Source: Chitinophaga agri (GTDB taxonomy: Bacteria; Bacteroidota; Bacteroidia; Chitinophagales; Chitinophagaceae). From it: DNA of 64,000 nt. The stretch covers positions 1,488,001-1,552,000 of the forward strand of contig NZ_CP048113.1 of assembly GCF_010093065.1 (NCBI RefSeq), in the 5' to 3' direction. The stretch's first letter is position 1. Every line of letters begins with the position of its first letter. Below are positions 51,172 to 60,452 of this stretch, one piece after another. Below the pieces are notes generated by a model that saw only the letters and a list, made by a program, of their open reading frames with translations, was not told where the DNA came from and searched no databases. A program made the position numbers and the translations under genes.

Positions 51172-53346
51172 ATGAAAGTCAGACCTTTCTTTTCCCTCGT
51201 CAGGGCCTATTGTGCCCATCTGGTCCTGGTGCTCTCTTTAGCCGTATCAGCTAATAGTCAGGTACAGGCACAATCCGCAGTCCCATTTACATTGTCTAAC
51301 AACTCTGTATATGCAGATGCCAATGTTTATGTCGCGGTAGTCGGTATCATCAATGATAACCACGTCTGGATCAATCCGAAAACAGGCGCGGTCAATCTGA
51401 TGAATGCCGCTAACAACACCGTACCCGGTCCCGTTATCAATGGTAATATGGGGCCCGGCGGTAATGGTTTGTACGCGAACTGTTTTGCCCGGTTGAGTGA
51501 GATCCCCGGTAAAACGATCAGTATCCCCGGTATTGAAGGCTGCCGTATCCTGATCTCTTTCAACTCACAGCTGTTTCTTTACTTCTTCGGTGCATCCGGT
51601 GCGCCCAGTGGGTATGCAGCACCTAACCTGGCCAATCCTACCGATCCCAATCAGGGTATCCGGTTCGAAACCATTGAGCTGGCCAATGCCCCCAACGGAC
51701 TCTGGGCAAACACGACCCGTGTAGACAGTTACCAGTATCCTATGGGGCTTGAGGTATGGGGCAATGGCAATTTCTACAAAAAAGTGGGCGAGTTCATTCC
51801 CCACAGCCAGATCCTCTCCTTGTGGCAGTCGACAGCCCCTGCGGACTTTGCAGGCTGTTATGAGTCTGCCAACGGCATTATTAAGTTCCCTTCGAAAACG
51901 AGCGCTTTCATGAGCGGTGCACAGGCAAACTACTTCGGTGCCTACATCGATGCGATCTGGTCAAAGTACCAAAGCGGTGACCTGGTATTCAATGCCGGTG
52001 ATGCCGGTGTATGGAGAGGCCGTGTAACTGGTAGCGTGTTCACCTTTACCAGGGCGTCCGACGGAAAAACCGGCACCATCGCCCGTAAACCTACCAATAC
52101 TGAAGCTATGGAAGGCAGTGGTGTACTGGCCAGCGGCGGACCATTGGATAAAGTGGTTCAGGCACAGCTATGTGCGGCGATTAACCGACATGCTATTGAC
52201 CTGACACTGTCAACGGGTGTTACACAGGACCTGGGCACTGCATCAAAGTATTATCAGACCTCTCCCTACAACTGGTACAGTAAGTTCTGGCATCGCAGTG
52301 ACATCAGTTTAAACGGTCTGGCATATGGCTTTTGTTACGATGACGTATATGATCATTCCTCTACAGTGAATGCCTCCTCTCCGATCAGGGCAACCGTTAC
52401 CATCGGCGGCTTTGCAGGAGCAACACCCACAGGCCCGGTAACCGTCTACAAAGACTGTAACTATACCGGTTATGCCGTTGCACTGAACCCTGGCACCTAT
52501 ACACTGAGCCAGCTGAATGCCCTGGGCATCCTCAATGATGATATCTCTTCACTGAAGGTAACGGCAGGATACAAAGTGACCCTTTATCAGAATGATAACT
52601 TCACCGGTGCATCGCTTGTGCTCACAGAAGATGATGCCTGTCTGGTAGACAATAGCTGGAACGATCTTACCACATCATTAAAGGTAGAGCGTACATCTTC
52701 CTCCACTGTTATTCAGGCAGAGAACTATACCTATATGTCGGGTGTCGATGTGGAAGCTACTACAGACGCCGGCGGCGGACAAAACGTAGGCTGGATCGAA
52801 GCCGGCGACTGGATGGCGTATGATATCACCATTCCCACGACAGGTACCTATGTGATCAGTTACCGCGTAGCTACACCGAACAGCAATACATCCCTCCGAC
52901 TGGAAAAAGATGCCGGTACCACGCAACTGGGCACCGTCACACTTCCAAATACAGGCGGCTGGCAAATCTGGGGCAACGCGTCTCATACAGTTACGCTGCC
53001 TGCGGGTACCTACAGTGTGGGTATTGCCACCACTACCGGTGGATTCAATCTCAACTACTTCAGCATCACCAGTGCGTCAGGTGCACGTGTTGCAGTACAG
53101 CCATCAAAAGCAGCGGCTGACAATTCCGTGCTGCTGACACCTAATCCTGTACATGAGCAGCTGTACATCAAAGGGAATGAAAAAATAAAAGCGCTCGGCA
53201 TTTATGACGTGAGTGGGCATGAAGTATTAAAGGTAAAAAATCCAGCTAATACTATTGGTGTGAGCAAGCTTGTACCGGGTATTTATATTATTACGATCGA
53301 GCATAAAGATGGCTCACAGAAAAAAGTGAAGATATTCAAACAATAG
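51172..53346 (+). CDS. Secreted GH64 beta-1,3-glucanase with crystallin-like and CBM6 domains, T9SS type A
   Basis: 724 residues. Signal peptide to about 34. The GH64-like catalytic region lies at about 37-415: I-L-I-S-F-N-S-Q-L-F-L-Y-F, then N-L-A-N-P-T-D-P-N, then Y-P-M-G-L-E-V-W-G. GH64 enzymes cut beta-1,3-glucan of fungal or algal walls into short oligomers. Next come a beta/gamma-crystallin-like domain (about 421-505, V-Y-K-D-C-N-Y-T-G-Y and Y-Q-N-D-N-F-T-G), a CBM6 domain (about 513-640, I-Q-A-E-N-Y-T and G-W-I-E-A-G-D-W-M-A-Y) and a type A T9SS sorting tail (about 650-724, L-T-P-N-P-V and G-I-Y-I-I-T-I). It is exported through the type IX system, probably for use of or attack on fungal walls. 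TAGATCTTTG (51140-51149) lies upstream. Confidence 0.88.
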   Translation: MKVRPFFSLVRAYCAHLVLVLSLAVSANSQVQAQSAVPFTLSNNSVYADANVYVAVVGIINDNHVWINPKTGAVNLMNAANNTVPGPVINGNMGPGGNGLYANCFARLSEIPGKTISIPGIEGCRILISFNSQLFLYFFGASGAPSGYAAPNLANPTDPNQGIRFETIELANAPNGLWANTTRVDSYQYPMGLEVWGNGNFYKKVGEFIPHSQILSLWQSTAPADFAGCYESANGIIKFPSKTSAFMSGAQANYFGAYIDAIWSKYQSGDLVFNAGDAGVWRGRVTGSVFTFTRASDGKTGTIARKPTNTEAMEGSGVLASGGPLDKVVQAQLCAAINRHAIDLTLSTGVTQDLGTASKYYQTSPYNWYSKFWHRSDISLNGLAYGFCYDDVYDHSSTVNASSPIRATVTIGGFAGATPTGPVTVYKDCNYTGYAVALNPGTYTLSQLNALGILNDDISSLKVTAGYKVTLYQNDNFTGASLVLTEDDACLVDNSWNDLTTSLKVERTSSSTVIQAENYTYMSGVDVEATTDAGGGQNVGWIEAGDWMAYDITIPTTGTYVISYRVATPNSNTSLRLEKDAGTTQLGTVTLPNTGGWQIWGNASHTVTLPAGTYSVGIATTTGGFNLNYFSITSASGARVAVQPSKAAADNSVLLTPNPVHEQLYIKGNEKIKALGIYDVSGHEVLKVKNPANTIGVSKLVPGIYIITIEHKDGSQKKVKIFKQ

Positions 53347-53665
53347 CATTGGCAATGGCTTAAAACGGCAGGCACGCTCATATAGCGTTTGATGAAGAAA
53401 ATGATGTCTAAAGCTGGTATAAGGAAGACAATGCCTACCTGCGAAAAATAAAATTGGATAAGACAGGAGAAGTCGCTGCACTAAGAGACTAGGTAAGGAA
53501 ATTATGTAATATTATGTACAACCTTAGATTAGACATCCCTATTATCGAGTATATTAATGCACTCGGGAAAAAGAAAAAATAACGGGCGGTTCCTGTATAC
53601 AGCGAAAGGCCCCGGATCGACTGCCGGGGCCATTTTTATTGCAGGTAAAGCACTGTATGATACCA
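53347..53665. other. 319-bp spacer between glucanase and exporter genes
   Basis: A 26-codon fragment ending with a stop near 53492 (K-E-D-N-A-Y-L-R-K-I) looks coding-like but has no start. The terminator at 53608-53631 is listed separately. Nothing else was recognised. Confidence 0.4.
53608..53636 (+). terminator. Intrinsic terminator
   Basis: GGCCCCGG (53608-53615) pairs perfectly with CCGGGGCC (53624-53631), followed by ATTTTT on the plus strand. It can end readthrough from the glucanase; on the minus strand it lies 34 bases after the exporter stop but lacks a good T run. Confidence 0.75.
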
Positions 53666-54886
53666 CTAGGCAGCCACCGCTCCCGCTACCCTTGCCGCTG
53701 CTTTCCTTCTGCTCACCGCAAACCACACAATCGCACTCAGGATCATCGATATCACCAGGTAACGGATCACGATATCATGATGTGTGCCCATTCTGCCTGT
53801 CTGCGACAAGATAAAGCTGGAAAACGACGTGATCACATATACCAGTCCGCCGAGGAGACCAGCTGTCATACCTGCATGTTGCGGAAAGAATAACATGCTG
53901 TCCGTAAAGTGTACATTATACAGGAAACCCGAACAGATATGGATGATAAAGGCAAAGAACATAAAACACCACAGTACAGGGTACTGATATCCTACAAACA
54001 TCAGCACAACGATCAGTAACAGCTGTAGTGAACAGGCGATCGTGATCTTACGCGCGAAGTCGACACCTATCATACGCTTGCCTATAATACCACCGATCAT
54101 CCAGGAGAAACCGAGTATTAAAGTACAGTAACCGGTTACGATTGAATTGAAATGGAAGCCATTCTCGATAACGAACGGGCCACCTACGTTAAATACCATT
54201 ACGACAGAGTAGGCCAGTCCCAGGGTGATGATGCCGAGTACGAAATTGAGATTCCCCAGCGCCATGCCATAGTTGCTCTTTATTCTGCCCATATCAAACG
54301 GCTTACGCTCGGCAATCGTCTCTCCACTATATATCAGTTCGAATATCAGCATTAACACCGCGTATACAGCCAGGAACCAGAAGTTGGCCTGCCAGTGGAA
54401 GTACTTTTGCAGGTAACCACCCAGAAAGGGCGCTATGATCGGTCCGCAGGACCATATGATGGTAAAGTAGCTCAGGTAGTTCTTCAGCTTATCTCCGCTG
54501 TACATATCCACGAAGAATGCACGTTTGGATATCACCACGAAGGCAACTGCGATACCCTGTAGTACCCTTAGCAGACAAATCAACTGTATATTGCCGGTAA
54601 AGCCTATCAGCACCGATGTGGTGATCAGCGCACCTAAAGCGTACATAGCGGGCTTAAAACGGCCTATACTGTCCAGTAAGCTACCAACCAGTAACTGGGA
54701 GATACCATAACTTATAAAGAAACAGGTGAGGGTAAGCTGTATACTACTTTCTTCCGCCTTCAGCTCTTTGGCCATGGATGGGAAAGAGGGCAAATAAATA
54801 TCTGTAACAAATCCCGATAGCGGAATTGAAATAAACGCCAGAATGGTCGCGATCTTCTTTCTTCTTGCTGTTGCACTTTGTAACAT
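53666..54886 (-). CDS. Bcr/CflA-family MFS drug exporter
   Basis: 406 residues, 12 predicted helices. The Bcr/CflA group signs are present: D-I-Y-L-P-S-F-P near residue 29 in helix 1, then G-S-L-L-D-S-I-G-R-F-K-P near 68 (motif A), R-V-L-Q-G-I near 107, and G-G-Y-L-Q-K-Y-F near 155. The family expels drugs such as bicyclomycin or chloramphenicol, or amino-acid-like compounds, by proton exchange. It has its own TAATTTTG box (54912-54919) and follows an AraC regulator in the same orientation, its probable controller. Full-length with a positively charged tail. Confidence 0.88.
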   Translation of the reverse strand: MLQSATARRKKIATILAFISIPLSGFVTDIYLPSFPSMAKELKAEESSIQLTLTCFFISYGISQLLVGSLLDSIGRFKPAMYALGALITTSVLIGFTGNIQLICLLRVLQGIAVAFVVISKRAFFVDMYSGDKLKNYLSYFTIIWSCGPIIAPFLGGYLQKYFHWQANFWFLAVYAVLMLIFELIYSGETIAERKPFDMGRIKSNYGMALGNLNFVLGIITLGLAYSVVMVFNVGGPFVIENGFHFNSIVTGYCTLILGFSWMIGGIIGKRMIGVDFARKITIACSLQLLLIVVLMFVGYQYPVLWCFMFFAFIIHICSGFLYNVHFTDSMLFFPQHAGMTAGLLGGLVYVITSFSSFILSQTGRMGTHHDIVIRYLVISMILSAIVWFAVSRRKAAARVAGAVAA

Positions 54887-54911
54887 ACTATGAATCCTTA
54901 GAATTATGCAA

Positions 54912-54919
54912 CAAAATTA
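54912..54919 (-). promoter_or_regulatory. -7 box of the Bcr/CflA exporter gene
   Basis: TAATTTTG on the minus strand matches TAnnTTTG, 25 bases upstream of the ATG at 54886. Confidence 0.5.
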
Positions 54920-54971
54920 GAACAGCCGTCTAAAACCACCGTTTACTAATTCAAACGAATAATTGCAAAAA

Positions 54972-55907
54972 TCAAATAACCGGCATCAATCTGGTATGTC
55001 TGAACTGCAAGGGCGTCATGCCTGCTGCCTTCTTAAAGAAGTTGTTAAAATGCGCAGGATCTTCAAAACCAAGACAATAGCCCACCTGGGAGATGTCCCA
55101 TTGCGTGTTAAGCAGTAACGTCTTTGCCTCTTCGAGAATACGGCTTTTGATAATGGTGGTGGTGGTTTGTCCCGTAATACTCTTCACCACATGGTTCAGG
55201 TGATTCACATGCACATTCAATGCGCTGGCAAAATCCGCAGGCGTCCTCATCGTTAACGGGTCAGCCGGAGAGTCCAGTGGAAACTGCTGATGTAACAGCT
55301 CGTCAAATGATTTCAGTAAGCGGGAGGAGGCGGAGAGCTCATTGCCCTGGGACTGAGACTGCGCCACAGCATTGTCTACCAGGAAGGAATGCATGACCAG
55401 GCATACCAGGTTGCGCAGTGCCTCATACTTATAGGGGTATTCACTATGCGCCATCTCCATCATCTGCTCAAAATAACCATGCAGCAAAGCCCGCTGCTTT
55501 TCATCCAGGAAGATTACGGGCTCACTCCATGGCTTAAATAACGGAGATCGCTTAAATATATCAAACTGGTAATGCTCGTTGAAAAACTCCTGGTTAAAGA
55601 GGCAGTAATAGCCATCCTGCTCTCCGGAAAGACAGGTCCAGGAATAAGGAACTGAGGGGCATGGTAATAATATGGCCGGCCGGTCAATGATAATTGAATT
55701 ACCTCCGTAGTTCAATTCGCCTTTGCCGTAGATGAGTGTGATCTTATAGAAGTCCCTCCTGTTGTAAGGCGTCTTAAAATTGCAATATTTGCGGGTATTT
55801 ACATTAAAATGAGACTTTCCCTTGCCAAGATCTTCTGTGCTGAAAGGGAAGCTTATAAAGGACCTTTCCCGGTAAAAATCCGTTAACGTCTCCAACTGCT
55901 GGCTCAT
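54972..55907 (-). CDS. AraC-family transcriptional regulator
   Basis: 311 residues. The C-terminal double helix-turn-helix lies at about 210-305: A-D-F-A-S-A-L-N-V-H-V-N-H-L-N-H-V-V-K (first motif), then D-I-S-Q-V-G-Y-C-L-G-F-E-D-P-A-H-F-N-N-F-F-K-K (second motif) and T-P-L-Q-F-R. The N-terminal part (about 1-180) is a cupin-like sensing domain. The ATG is only four bases after a TAATTTTG box (55912-55919), so the mRNA is leaderless. It lies 85 bases upstream of the exporter gene in the same orientation and probably regulates it. Effector unknown. Confidence 0.92.
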   Translation of the reverse strand: MSQQLETLTDFYRERSFISFPFSTEDLGKGKSHFNVNTRKYCNFKTPYNRRDFYKITLIYGKGELNYGGNSIIIDRPAILLPCPSVPYSWTCLSGEQDGYYCLFNQEFFNEHYQFDIFKRSPLFKPWSEPVIFLDEKQRALLHGYFEQMMEMAHSEYPYKYEALRNLVCLVMHSFLVDNAVAQSQSQGNELSASSRLLKSFDELLHQQFPLDSPADPLTMRTPADFASALNVHVNHLNHVVKSITGQTTTTIIKSRILEEAKTLLLNTQWDISQVGYCLGFEDPAHFNNFFKKAAGMTPLQFRHTRLMPVI

Positions 55908-55911
55908 ATAA

Positions 55912-55919
55912 CAAAATTA
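55912..55919 (-). promoter_or_regulatory. -7 box of the AraC gene
   Basis: TAATTTTG on the minus strand matches TAnnTTTG and lies four bases from the ATG, implying a leaderless transcript. Confidence 0.55.
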
Positions 55920-56078
55920 ACGAAAAAGATGCTGTTTATATACAGGGAGGTAGTGGGTCCTGTTCACCTATTGACAGAAGTCTGACAAGCCGGCAGCACT
56001 AACAGTGTTACGGCAACTGTATATGAAAATTCGGTTTTACCTGAAAATATATATAAATTGCAAAATACATTAAAAACA

Positions 56079-56555
56079 ATGGATCAGCATTCTACTATCT
56101 TTGATGCGGCTTTTGAAGCCGAAAACCCTCCCCGTCGCCGTGATATTCTGCCTAAGTGGCTGAGGACATATACATTGTGTGTTATCGGTCTGGGCATTAT
56201 CTTTTTCATCTGGACTGCACTCATGGCGCCAGCTTCTCCTCCTGATGATAGCCTGGCCAATTATGCGGAAAGACCGTCCGGCGCTAATGTCGGATATACT
56301 ATTGGTACTTATTTGCCTGCTGCCTTCGTCACTATGATGGGATTGGTAGTATGGTTAGAAAGAAGGCGGGCTATTCTGTTTAACATGATCTCGTCAATAT
56401 TCTGGGGATTTCTTGTGTTGGCGTCTTTGTTAGCTTACGGCTTACCTGGTCTTGGTATGGGTTTCATCTGTATGCTTTTTGTGCCCTTCTGGATAGGATT
56501 GTTTAAAAGAAAATATCAGTGGGAAGTAGAAGCTATACGCGGTAGCGGTAATTGA
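56079..56555 (+). CDS. Small integral membrane protein of unknown function
   Basis: 158 residues from the ATG at 56079; the longer frame would start with a TTG 21 bases earlier. A basic N-terminus (P-P-R-R-R-D-I-L) is followed by a membrane helix (about 31-50), a polar loop with P-A-S-P-P-D-D, then three more helices (about 75-93, 103-120, 122-140) and a charged end. No motif of a known transporter or enzyme. Single-gene unit between an AraC gene and a hypothetical; function unknown. Confidence 0.65.
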   Translation: MDQHSTIFDAAFEAENPPRRRDILPKWLRTYTLCVIGLGIIFFIWTALMAPASPPDDSLANYAERPSGANVGYTIGTYLPAAFVTMMGLVVWLERRRAILFNMISSIFWGFLVLASLLAYGLPGLGMGFICMLFVPFWIGLFKRKYQWEVEAIRGSGN

Positions 56556-56569
56556 TTTGTCTAAAGAAG

Positions 56570-56622
56570 CGGGCATTGACGTGTAGAGCACCTGTGTGAA
56601 CAAGCGATCATGTAAATGCCCG
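56570..56622. repeat. Widely spaced inverted repeat, possible terminator
   Basis: CGGGCATT (56570-56577) and AATGCCCG (56615-56622) are perfect complements around a 37-base loop between two convergent genes. No T run follows directly, so termination is uncertain. Confidence 0.35.
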
Positions 56623-56662
56623 TTACGGTCTTTATAGCGTAAGCAATTTTATTACCCTTACA

Positions 56663-57577
56663 TCACGCTGGTATAAAATTCTTACTGTTGCTATCATACA
56701 CCATGTTTAATTTCCCTGCTTCCGTCAGCTCTCCTACCACCTTCTTCAATCCAGTGATACGGCTCCCGTAATTACTGAGACCGATCTGGCAAAGGTTATT
56801 AAAGGCCTTCTGATAATTCTTACCAGTATCAATAGCACTTTTGATCTCGTTCACCTTACCTCTTCCCTGGTGTAGTATATCACATATCATCAGGCATACA
56901 CTGGCAGGATAACCGTTCAATCCGAATTTCCTATCATAAACCGGCATGTTTTTCTGAAACAGCGCTATACCATGTTTCACCTGCATTTCCCTCGCCTCTG
57001 CATGATATAAAGTCCAGTGAACGAGTCTTGCACAGCAAAGCAACTCCTGCTCTTCTATCTGCAGTACACTGGGGTTCAGGTATTCCATTAATTGCTGTGT
57101 CGAGGTATCTGATTCCAGCGGTGAAGGTTTACCCTGAGCAGGCTGATAATAAATACGGCCGTTGATTAATTTAAGTCTGGGGAAATAGTCAGCTGCCTGG
57201 GGTAGCTGCAGCATCTCCCGCAGGAAGCATACAAAATCTCCGTTAGGGACATGTGCGGCGAACTGCAGGAAAGTAAAGGTAAAGAACGCACGGTCGTATG
57301 TATTCGTGCAAAGAAAGGAGTTACTGCTTTCCACCGTAGAAGTGGGATAAATAAACGTTGACCAGAAGCCGTATTTACCGCTGTAGTCATCAGGGTTGTA
57401 TTGCTGCAGGTCCCCTTTTCTGGCATAACGCGCGATGCCGATATTGTTTTTATACTTGGCATTAAATCCAAGATAGAATTCATCTTCTTCCGGTCCGTTT
57501 AATTTTGCGAAGTATTGCAAACGCTGTTTACCATCTACGTTCACTATCTGATTCCGGAATTCAAAGAGGTGTGCCAT
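56663..57577 (-). CDS. Conserved hypothetical protein
   Basis: 304 residues, no signal or membrane segment. Not recognised. It starts with a beta-rich part (L-F-E-F-R-N-Q-I-V-N-V, Y-L-G-F-N-A-K-Y-K) and has an aromatic-rich centre (Y-D-R-A-F-F-T-F-T-F-L-Q-F-A-A-H-V-P-N-G-D). A mostly helical C-terminal half contains H-W-T-L-Y-H-A-E-A-R and G-K-V-N-E-I-K-S-A-I. Some large secretion-system or phage-associated proteins share an aromatic H-V-P-N-G-D-like segment, but I cannot name a family. It stands alone; no regulatory hint beyond an imperfect box near 57625. Confidence 0.6.
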   Translation of the reverse strand: MAHLFEFRNQIVNVDGKQRLQYFAKLNGPEEDEFYLGFNAKYKNNIGIARYARKGDLQQYNPDDYSGKYGFWSTFIYPTSTVESSNSFLCTNTYDRAFFTFTFLQFAAHVPNGDFVCFLREMLQLPQAADYFPRLKLINGRIYYQPAQGKPSPLESDTSTQQLMEYLNPSVLQIEEQELLCCARLVHWTLYHAEAREMQVKHGIALFQKNMPVYDRKFGLNGYPASVCLMICDILHQGRGKVNEIKSAIDTGKNYQKAFNNLCQIGLSNYGSRITGLKKVVGELTEAGKLNMVYDSNSKNFIPA

Positions 57578-58066
57578 AAGTTGTATTTGTTGAGGGGTGT
57601 AAAGGGGTGAATGGGTGTTACCTGAACAAGATACGAATTTATAAAAGGCGGCAGGCAGAAAAATACCGGTAACTCAGATTTTTTACCTGCCGCCCTTTGC
57701 CCGCTGCTATTTAGAGAAAGAACATACCGATTATTACGACGCTGATCTTTCTGTTATTCATTACATTTGTTTTCGCAAATTTGCCCCCGGTATATGGCCG
57801 GCAATAACTCACCCGAAAGTGAGCTTTAAACAAAACATATGGCCGCTCAGATCAGGATAAGTTTTTCCAATGCATATAATCTCACCGTGCTGACCGCCTC
57901 CTGTGAAGCAAACGATGCATTAGATGATCAGTCCGCGATGGAAGAGGCAGGTGCCTTATCATATTTCGAAAGGAGTCATGCAGCAGCTGCATAACCGGGG
58001 ACAAACAAACTGGAATTATCATATTCCATCTAAACATGTCAACATCATTCAACAACATCAATATCT
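57578..58066. other. 489-bp spacer with a small hairpin and a possible 51-codon gene
   Basis: CTCAC-CCGAAA-GTGAG forms a small hairpin at about 57808-57823, just before the short open frame listed separately (57839-57994). The rest is A+T-rich. A promoter for the downstream kinase was not recognised. Confidence 0.45.
57839..57994 (+). CDS. Possible small protein, 51 residues
   Basis: The short open frame begins M-A-A-Q-I-R-I-S-F-S-N-A-Y and ends H-A-A-A-A. It has an alpha-helical, acidic C-terminal half (S-A-M-E-E-A-G-A-L) and no membrane segment. A small hairpin lies just upstream and the kinase gene starts 72 bases downstream on the same strand, so it could be a leader or an unrelated small protein. 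No known homologue comes to mind; coding status is uncertain. Confidence 0.3.
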   Translation: MAAQIRISFSNAYNLTVLTASCEANDALDDQSAMEEAGALSYFERSHAAAA

Positions 58067-59080
58067 ATGTCACTTAATTATCCTGCGCTCTTCCCATCAC
58101 ACCGTTCAGCAGCTGTAGAGACAGCACTGGCAACCGCCTTCACAACCACACCAACAGCCATTACATTACTGACAGGAGGACTATCTGCTGCCACCGTATA
58201 TAAATTGATCGTTGAAGATCGTGCCTACGTACTTAAACTGGAAGTCACAGACACCGGAGGCACCACATCAGGCTCAGAAAAAGCAATGCTGGCAGCAGCT
58301 GCAGGCATAGCGCCACAAGTATATTACAGGAACGCTCAGGAAGGGATCATCATCAGTGAGTTTATCGAGAACAAACCAATACGCAGCATTTTCACCGGAG
58401 AGGTACTGGCGGTAAAACTCGGTGCTGCCATAAAGGTAACCCATGCCATTCCTTACAGCACACCCGGAAATGATATGAAAACGTTCATTGATCAGCTGCT
58501 GCAGGATTTTCGTCAGAGAAAAGTATTATCCGGTGCCATACCAGATGAATGTCTGAACAGATATGCGCAGGTAAGAGAGATATATCCATGGGGTACGGAT
58601 CATGTGTTTAGTCACAATGATCTTAATCCGACAAATATCCTTTGCGACGGAGAAAATATCCGCTTTATTGACTGGGATGCTTCATTTCTCAATGACAGAT
58701 ATGCAGATCTTGCAGGTGCCGCCAATTTCTTTGTGCATACACCGGAACAGGAGAAAGCCCTGCTGAATGAGTATTTTGAATGTGCAACAACTGACTATCA
58801 GTTTGCGCGGTTTAAAGTGATGCGACAGATCAGCCGTATTATTTATTCCCTGTTAATGCTGCAGCTGGCGGCACAGGGCAAGCCATCAGATTACGATCAT
58901 GATCAGCAGATGGAAGGAGTGACATTAAAGGAAGTGGGACCACTACTGGGTACGGGAAAACTCTCACTGGCTACTTACGAAGGACAGTTCATGTATGGAA
59001 AAGCATTGATGAATGAGGCTTTACAGCAGATGCGGGCTGCGGAGTTCGCACAATATATGGTGCAACTGAATAGCAAATAA
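58067..59080 (+). CDS. Phosphotransferase of the APH/choline-kinase superfamily
   Basis: 337 residues. Kinase-like fold: a G-rich turn L-T-G-G-L-S-A-A-T-V-Y-K near 36-46 and the ATP-binding lysine region Y-V-L-K-L-E near 54-59. The catalytic loop H-N-D-L-N-P-T-N-I-L lies near 183-192 (Asp base and Asn metal ligand) and the metal-binding I-D-W-D near 199-202. This is the aminoglycoside-phosphotransferase/choline-kinase pattern. The real substrate may be a sugar, an amino alcohol or an antibiotic; sequence alone does not decide. It lies 92 bases before the antiporter gene but probably has a separate promoter. Confidence 0.85.
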   Translation: MSLNYPALFPSHRSAAVETALATAFTTTPTAITLLTGGLSAATVYKLIVEDRAYVLKLEVTDTGGTTSGSEKAMLAAAAGIAPQVYYRNAQEGIIISEFIENKPIRSIFTGEVLAVKLGAAIKVTHAIPYSTPGNDMKTFIDQLLQDFRQRKVLSGAIPDECLNRYAQVREIYPWGTDHVFSHNDLNPTNILCDGENIRFIDWDASFLNDRYADLAGAANFFVHTPEQEKALLNEYFECATTDYQFARFKVMRQISRIIYSLLMLQLAAQGKPSDYDHDQQMEGVTLKEVGPLLGTGKLSLATYEGQFMYGKALMNEALQQMRAAEFAQYMVQLNSK

Positions 59081-59171
59081 ACAGGTAAGAAGAGCTGTTT
59101 TCCTGCGTACATCATGATAAGAAAGTGCTTATAGTTTCGTATATTCACCGCTTCACCAAACGACTAACAGC

Positions 59172-60404
59172 ATGGATACATTTACACTCATTACGGCTCT
59201 AATCACGATCAGTGCATTGATTTCATACCTTAATTTAAGATTCATAAAACTACCTGGTGCGATCGGCGTAATGTTCGTGTCCATTCTGCTTTCCGTATTT
59301 ATACTGGTTACAGGTAAGGCATTTCCCGTTGCATTCAACTTCATACGTGAACTAACAAGTAGTATTGACTTTACAAAAACACTGCTGGATGTTATGCTGG
59401 CATTCCTGCTATTTGCCAGCGCATTTCACTTTGAATATAAAAAGTTACGGGAACAACGTAGACCGGTACTGGTGCTAAGTACGATAGGAGTGGTGGGTTC
59501 GACGCTTATATTTGGTTTCCTGCTTGATATTACTACTACCTTACTCGGAATAGATCTTCCACTTGTATACTGTTTCCTGTTTGGTGCCCTGATCTCACCA
59601 ACAGACCCGGTGGCAGTAATGTCGGTATTGAAGAAATCGAGGATCCCTGCTTCACTTGAAACTATTATCTCTGGTGAGTCCCTGTTAAATGACGGGGTGG
59701 GCCTGATCCTGTTCGTCACGATCGGCGAGGTTGCAGCACAGGAAGCGTCCTTTTCACTGGGACACGCGCTGGAACTATTCGCAGTTGAAGTATTCGGCGG
59801 TCTTGCACTGGGTACTGTGGTCGCCTTTATTACCGGTTACCTGACGAAAAAGATCCAGGAATTCCAGACCGCGATACTGGTGTCGATATCTATGGTAATG
59901 GCTATTTCTGTAGTGGGTAGTATGCTTCATGTTTCCGTACCTCTGGCAGCAGTAGCGGCGGGCTTAATACTTGGTAATTCTTCTATTGGCGCGAAAAGTA
60001 ATGTGGGACTGCAGAAGTACCTGCATCAGTTCTGGGAGCTGATCGATGAACTGCTTAATATCATCCTGTTCGTAATGATCGGATTACAGATCGTTGTACT
60101 GCCGTTCATTGGCAACTACTGGTTTATCGGGATGTTATCCGTATTGTTCGTGCTGATCGCAAGAGGTGTCAGTATTGCAGTACCTGCGCTGGCATTACGC
60201 CGTTCACTGAAGACATCGTTCAACACAACAGCGATACTTGTGTGGGCAGGATTAAGAGGAGGTATATCGGTAGCGCTGGCGCTGTCATTGCCTGATTCTC
60301 CCTATAAAGAGCTCATTCTGTCGGCCAGTTATATTATCGTGGTATTCTCGGTGATTGTACAGGGATTAACACTGAACAGGGTCGTAAACAGATTTGTGAA
60401 TTAA
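59172..60404 (+). CDS. CPA1-family Na+(K+)/H+ antiporter
   Basis: 410 residues, about 12 helices. The ion-site helices are evident: A-L-I-S-P-T-D-P-V-A-V-M-S-V near 138-151 and I-S-G-E-S-L-L-N-D-G-V-G-L near 165-177, the N-D motif that carries the essential Asp of CPA1 exchangers. A conserved arginine-containing W-A-G-L-R-G-G-I near 358 closes the pattern. It exchanges sodium or potassium for protons across the inner membrane for pH and salt balance. No long cytoplasmic C-terminal tail is present, so it lacks the regulatory domain of some relatives. A strong terminator follows. Confidence 0.92.
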   Translation: MDTFTLITALITISALISYLNLRFIKLPGAIGVMFVSILLSVFILVTGKAFPVAFNFIRELTSSIDFTKTLLDVMLAFLLFASAFHFEYKKLREQRRPVLVLSTIGVVGSTLIFGFLLDITTTLLGIDLPLVYCFLFGALISPTDPVAVMSVLKKSRIPASLETIISGESLLNDGVGLILFVTIGEVAAQEASFSLGHALELFAVEVFGGLALGTVVAFITGYLTKKIQEFQTAILVSISMVMAISVVGSMLHVSVPLAAVAAGLILGNSSIGAKSNVGLQKYLHQFWELIDELLNIILFVMIGLQIVVLPFIGNYWFIGMLSVLFVLIARGVSIAVPALALRRSLKTSFNTTAILVWAGLRGGISVALALSLPDSPYKELILSASYIIVVFSVIVQGLTLNRVVNRFVN

Positions 60405-60409
60405 TAACA

Positions 60410-60448
60410 AAAAGCCCGTCGGACCGTTAGTTTGTCCGGCGGGCTTTT
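60410..60448. terminator. Bidirectional intrinsic terminator
   Basis: AAAAGCCCGTCGGAC (60410-60424) pairs with GTCCGGCGGGCTTTT (60434-60448), 15 bp with one G-T pair. Runs of A and T flank both sides. It serves the antiporter and the converging methyltransferase gene. Confidence 0.88.
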
Positions 60449-60452
60449 TAAT

